DNA from: Hyphochytrium catenoides
Taxonomy: Eukaryota > Sar > Hyphochytriomycetes > Hyphochytriales > Hyphochytriaceae
Assembly (NCBI GenBank): GCA_900088475.1
Contig: FLMG01003109.1
Location: 1-12,218, forward strand
Direction of reading: 5' to 3'
Length of the DNA stretch: 12,218 nt
The translations under genes and the position numbers were made by a program. The notes beneath the pieces were generated by a model, which worked only from the letters and a program-made list of their open reading frames with translations, ran no database searches and had not been told where the DNA came from. This document shows positions 9,006 through 12,218 of this stretch, in pieces; the first letter of the stretch is position 1; every line of letters starts with the position of its first letter.

Positions 9006-9383
9006 TTCGCCAATTTTGGTCCCCATTTCGCCTCTTTCTCGTTTCTTCCTTTCTCTCTCTCTTCCTTGTTCCCTGTTCCCTCTCCCATCTCTTCTTTGTG
9101 ACATCAGCAGGCAGACGAGATTCTGAAGCAAAAAAGGAAAAACGCAATAATCTTCACTTTCGAGCTTCGGAATTATAACACGAAGACAGTTGATTTTTGC
9201 GATAGCAAAAAAAGTAAGAAGCGCTTGCGTGTGGCAGAGACAGATTAACATTCTTCCTACTTGTCTTTCTATTCTCCTTGCTCTTTGTTAGCGCATCTCA
9301 GTAGCTCTTGGACTTGGCCAGTGGCGTCCTTCTTTCTGCCGTGAAGCCACCACCGGCTGCTCCTATCTACTAGATTAAACAGC

Positions 9384-9413
9384 ATGCGTGGCTGCGTGGC
9401 ATTTAGAAGCTGA
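9384..9413 (+). promoter_or_regulatory. Upstream ORF in the HSF leader
   Basis: An ATG at 9384 encodes MRGCVAFRS and stops at TGA 9411-9413, about 125 bp before the HSF start codon. If it is included in the transcript, it could limit HSF translation. The transcription start is unknown. Confidence 0.25.
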
Positions 9414-9539
9414 GGACCGCTTGGGCGGTTAGGTCAAGTTTGGGTCTCGCCAAAACAGGCTTCAGAGGCACATCTTACCGTTCGGAAACATCCACATTGC
9501 CCAATTCTGCAACAGCCAAGCACCGCTAGAAGCTTATCA

Positions 9540-11614
9540 ATGGGGAACACAAAGGAGACTCCAGTCTTCCTGGAAAAGACATACAAGATGGTCCAGGCCT
9601 GCAAGAGCGCCATTGCCTGCTGGAGTAAGGAGGGGGACAGCTTCTTCATAAAGCAACCAGACGAGTTTGCTAGAGATGTTCTCCCACGCTATTTCAAGCA
9701 CAACAACTTCAGCAGCTTTGTGCGACAGCTTAACTTTTATGGCTTCCACAAGCTGAAGCATGATGAAAGCGCGTCCCATCACTTCCCTCAAAAGATAGAT
9801 CCCAAGTGGATTGAATTCAAGCATGAGAAGTTCATCCGCGGCCGAAAGGACCTACTGGTAGAAATTAAGAGGAAAACCACCAAGGAAGGTGTCGGCCCCG
9901 CAGAGTTCCAAGCGCTGAAAAGCGAAGTAGGAGAACTAAGAGAGAGGGTGGACCAGCTCTCTAAGGAGCTCAAAAAGGTATCTGCGCAGACTGCAGGAGC
10001 GCAATCTGCTCCAGTGCAGCCTCTCGGCAGTGCAGAAGAGATCGACAAAACGTTACATACGTTACCGAGGATTAGCTCTAATGGACACAAGGAGTTCCGG
10101 GCGGTCCCAGCTCTAGGTGAGAAGAGCACTCCCAGAGAGGCTTTGAAGTTAGACCAGTCAAGCCCAAAGGACGTACTGCTGCCTTCTCCAGGAGGGACGA
10201 GGAGAAAGAGAAGGCTTACTGAGAAGGGAGAGGCCCTGCAAGTTGTCCGGAGAAAGCTCCATCATGACGACCACAAGCTCCATTCTGAGGACCAGAAGCT
10301 CCATGATGCAAGCATGGCGCAAAAACTTCTTGAAAAGAAGCCGTTGCTCGAGAGGAATCGCTTGGACGAGCCATCGCCATCTCTTTCTGTGTCCACATCT
10401 GAGGGCTTCAATCCCTTCTTCGATCACCCAGGACATCAGCAGTACTTCAATTCGAAAGAACCAGCCGAAGAGAATGGCGCGTTCCTCTTTAGATCAGAGC
10501 ACCCCAGCGCAGGCATCAGGGGCCATGTGCCAAGTAACATCCAGTCACAGTTAATTGACGAATGGATTCACCTGCAGGCGGCAGAGGCGAACGGCCTAAC
10601 AGCTAGTAGCAGGGGTTCTGATAGCCCTAAAATGGAGGCAGAAGGGGAAGGTCTTCGTGAGCCACCTATGGCGTCTTTCTCTCGTTCTGCCTCTGTGTCT
10701 AACTCTCCTTCCGGCGGTGGCAACATTACTATCCCGCACGTCCTCCTCCGGCGTTCCTGTTCCTCTCCTGCTCCAAACTACTCCGTTGTGGCCCCATTCT
10801 TCCCTTCGGCCCCTGGAGAGCTAGAGTTAAGTGGCCACGAAGGCGAGGCTCCACCTGATCCGGATATGTTCAGGGTTGGCCCAAGCCCAGGTATCCATTT
10901 CTCATGAGGGCATCCTATAGGTTATCTCCTGTAAATACTGTGACGGCGCACACTTGTATATGTACATAGGCGCCCACCTAACTAAACGGTGGTTGTACAA
11001 AAGCTAAAGGGTGAAGTCTTTGTCAAGAGCACGTGGATGGTCGTCATACCTTTCCATGGCGGTGACTGATCTCAGTCTGCCATCTTACTAGATCTTTACA
11101 TTTCAGATAAAGCAGCGTATGTCCGTGCACTGCTCCCGAAGCGGGACGCTATCTACTCAGAGCTTCATTTGATGTGGGAAGAAGATAATGTCGATCCGTT
11201 GCGTACATTACCGGATTCTATAGAGTTGGTCACTTCGTCAAGAAGTAGGATATCCTTTTAGATGCGTAGCACGCTGCAACGCCGAACCATATTGACGTCC
11301 AATACCTAAACTGAAGACTTAAACCACAGCGCACGTGGAGATCTAGAAACAACCCAGGCTGCATTCTTCTTGCAAGCTACTGCTGCACCTGGTCTCTATG
11401 GTCCTATGGTGTACTAAGTATTGGTCCATCATCTATAAACGATCTTAGACTTAGACAGGACTTCCCTGCTTTTGAGATCCCGCATTCGACTGCATTTGCT
11501 GCTTCATGCAGACAGACTCTGGCAGGTGCAGCGCGGGAAGAAGCTGATCGCTTGAGAAGCAGCAAGGACACCCTACTTTACCGCAGTGGTGCGGAATTCC
11601 TAATATATGTTTGA
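9540..11614 (+). CDS. Heat shock transcription factor (HSF), spliced model
   Basis: HSFs are nuclear activators that trimerise and bind nGAAn repeats after stress. The first exon encodes a complete DNA-binding domain (residues 7-110: TPVFLEKTYKMV, recognition-helix block FKHNNFSSFVRQLNFYGF, then FKHEKFIRGRKDLLVEIKRK). A leucine-heptad coiled coil follows at about 123-148, standing in for the trimerisation region, then a basic RRKRR nuclear-localisation candidate (221-225), three KLH heptads (239-259) and a long Ser/Pro-rich region. His70 sits where many HSFs have Arg (FYGFRK). The ORF itself ends at TGA 10905-10907 (455 residues). However, CCCAG|GTATCC at 10890/10891 and TTTCAG at 11101-11106 join in phase to further coding sequence. 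My model is exons 9540-10890, 11107-11244, 11317-11408 and 11459-11614, 578 residues. The DNA-binding part is firm; exon 2 is likely; exons 3-4 are moderate. Confidence 0.85.
10254..10316 (+). repeat. Three 21 bp in-frame repeats in the HSF gene
   Basis: Units begin AAGCTCCAT at 10254, 10275 and 10296 and encode KLHHDDH, KLHSEDQ and KLHDASM. The period is exactly seven codons. The third unit is more diverged than the first two. The block lies in the charged linker after the basic RRKRR patch. Confidence 0.85.
10891..11106 (+). other. Proposed HSF intron 1
   Basis: The 216 bp interval starts GTATCC and ends TTTACATTTCAG with a pyrimidine-rich lead-in. Retaining it gives the short C-terminus GIHFS and a stop at 10905-10907. 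Splicing gives PSP-D-KAAYVRALLPKRDAIY, an open frame with strong coding character. Confidence 0.6.
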
Positions 11615-11714
11615 TTTATCTCAAATAGTAACAAAAAAGCACGCCAACATTCGCGATAGTATGCTCTTGAAGTTTCCTCCTCATCCAAGAAGCTCCCAAA
11701 AGATCTTTCCAAGG

Positions 11715-11755
11715 CTCTCTCTTCTCTCTTTCTCTCTCCCTCTCTCTCTCTCTCC

Positions 11756-11814
<59 letters not shown>
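11715..11814. repeat. (CT)n microsatellite about 100 bp long
   Basis: Almost pure CT dinucleotide, interrupted by CCC, CCGT and CGC. It lies about 100 bp past the proposed HSF stop and 300 bp before the next start codon. Minus- and plus-strand ORFs through it are Arg-Glu or Ser-Leu repeat translations and are not genes. GA/CT tracts in promoters can influence nucleosome placement, but nothing here proves that. Confidence 0.95.
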
Positions 11815-11918
11815 CGCGTACCTCACCTCCTCTCTCCTCACCTCTCCGCTATTGCTCTTCCTCTTGTACCTCTTCGCTCCAGGATCTCCTCCGTCAGCGG
11901 CGCTGAGGAGGGTTCCAG

Positions 11919-12035
11919 GTTAGGAGCTAGTCACTTTCCAAGAAGCAGCAAAGTCTGTTTCTCTTGTCAGGAGCTCGCAATCATTCTACTTCCTCTCTGC
12001 TTATTGAAGGCAGTCACTAACTGATCGCTGAACAG
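11919..12035 (+). other. Candidate 5' UTR intron
   Basis: The donor is TTCCAG|GTTAGG at 11918/11919. The acceptor CTGAACAG ends at 12035, with a branch-like CTAAC at 12017-12021, 14 bases before the AG. The 117 bp size fits the other introns in the window. It would lie wholly in the leader of the gene starting at 12119. Confidence 0.4.
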
Positions 12036-12118
12036 GAAATCTTGCTGCTTCGATCTTGTCCAATTCCTCAAGAGGTTGGGGAGCCAGGCACCCTCAGGGC
12101 GGCTATCTCATCGCCACC

Positions 12119-12218
12119 ATGCTGCGGAAAGTCCTCTCTTCGACTCTTGCATTGTCTTTGCTAAGCGTCACATCGGCCTCCGCGCCGTCCTCAACGTCCT
12201 TTCGTGCCTCCTCCACAG
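12119..12218 (+). CDS. 5' end of a gene for a secreted or plastid-targeted protein (partial)
   Basis: An ATG in an optimal GCCACCATG context opens a frame of 33 codons that runs off the window. The protein begins MLRK, then a hydrophobic stretch VLSSTLALSLLSVTSASA (residues 5-22), a typical signal peptide with a likely cleavage after SASA. Next comes PSSTSFRASST, rich in Ser/Thr with one Arg and no acids. A signal peptide followed by such a stretch is the bipartite plastid-targeting pattern of algae with secondary plastids, although the usual ASAFAP phenylalanine is absent right at the cut site (F27 lies downstream). A plain secreted protein is equally possible. The mature protein is not visible, so no function can be given. 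The final ACAG leaves open whether an intron begins at the edge. Confidence 0.65.
   Translation, partial: MLRKVLSSTLALSLLSVTSASAPSSTSFRASST

Larger units (their letters stand above)
8268..9539. other. Spacer between TRM1 and the HSF gene
   Basis: No convincing coding region is seen; the ORFs on both strands here lack domains and coding-like composition. The spacer holds the TRM1 3' flank, an 88/94 bp tandem duplication, two pairs of short direct repeats, several transcription-factor-like motifs and the HSF leader, all listed separately. A small hairpin-capable sequence, ACCGC-TTGG-GCGGT, lies at 9416-9429. Confidence 0.6.
11615..12118. other. Spacer and 5' leader of the next gene
   Basis: No coding region is seen. 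It holds the 3' flank of the HSF gene, the CT microsatellite, a candidate 5' UTR intron and a translation context GCCACCATG at its end. No TATA box is evident. Confidence 0.5.

Noticed and set aside
8988-9251. Minus-strand ORF of 87 codons
   Set aside because: Arg/Glu-rich part comes from a pyrimidine-rich stretch on the plus strand; no domain and it sits in the HSF upstream region.
11578-11906. ORFs on both strands with Arg-Glu or Ser-Leu repeats
   Set aside because: They are translations of the CT/GA microsatellite; the non-repeat parts show no domain.
1-12218. Searched for tRNA genes, CRISPR arrays and transposon ends
   Set aside because: No B-box-like GGTTCRANTCC, no regular spacer-repeat array, and no terminal inverted repeats or transposase-like coding sequence seen by eye.

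Overview
This is a eukaryotic nuclear window. It carries several multi-exon genes with short spliceosomal introns (about 50-300 bp), branch-site-like CTAAC/CTAAAC motifs, and long CT microsatellites in introns and spacers. The heat-shock-factor DNA-binding domain has the HNNFSSFVRQLNFYGF form common in stramenopiles. The last gene in the window begins with a signal peptide followed by a Ser/Thr-rich basic stretch, which resembles the leaders of plastid proteins in algae with secondary plastids. I therefore favour a photosynthetic stramenopile (for example a eustigmatophyte or relative). This is inference; no species marker is present.

Layout: 1-735 has no confident gene. A single-exon urease accessory protein UreF gene runs rightward (736-1641). 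Converging on it is a leftward, five-exon gene for a PH-domain-like protein (about 2986-1638); the two stop codons overlap. After a roughly 670 bp divergent spacer, a rightward gene of about 18 exons encodes the tRNA N2,N2-dimethylguanosine-26 methyltransferase Trm1 (3654-8267). I joined its exons by splice sites, reading frame and homology. A roughly 1.3 kb spacer (8268-9539) holds an 88/94 bp tandem duplication and several short repeats and transcription-factor-like motifs. A heat shock transcription factor gene follows (9540-11614). It has one long exon carrying the DNA-binding domain and, in my model, three short 3' exons that replace the terminus read directly from the long ORF. After a long CT microsatellite and a probable 5' UTR intron, the 5' end of another gene starts at 12119 and runs off the window.

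The genes do not form a pathway. UreF matures urease (nitrogen use), Trm1 modifies tRNA, the HSF controls stress transcription, and the PH protein probably binds lipid or protein partners. Exon joins rest on GT/GC-AG signals, phase agreement and family conservation. The 5' ends of the PH and TRM1 genes and the 3' end of the HSF gene are the least certain parts.
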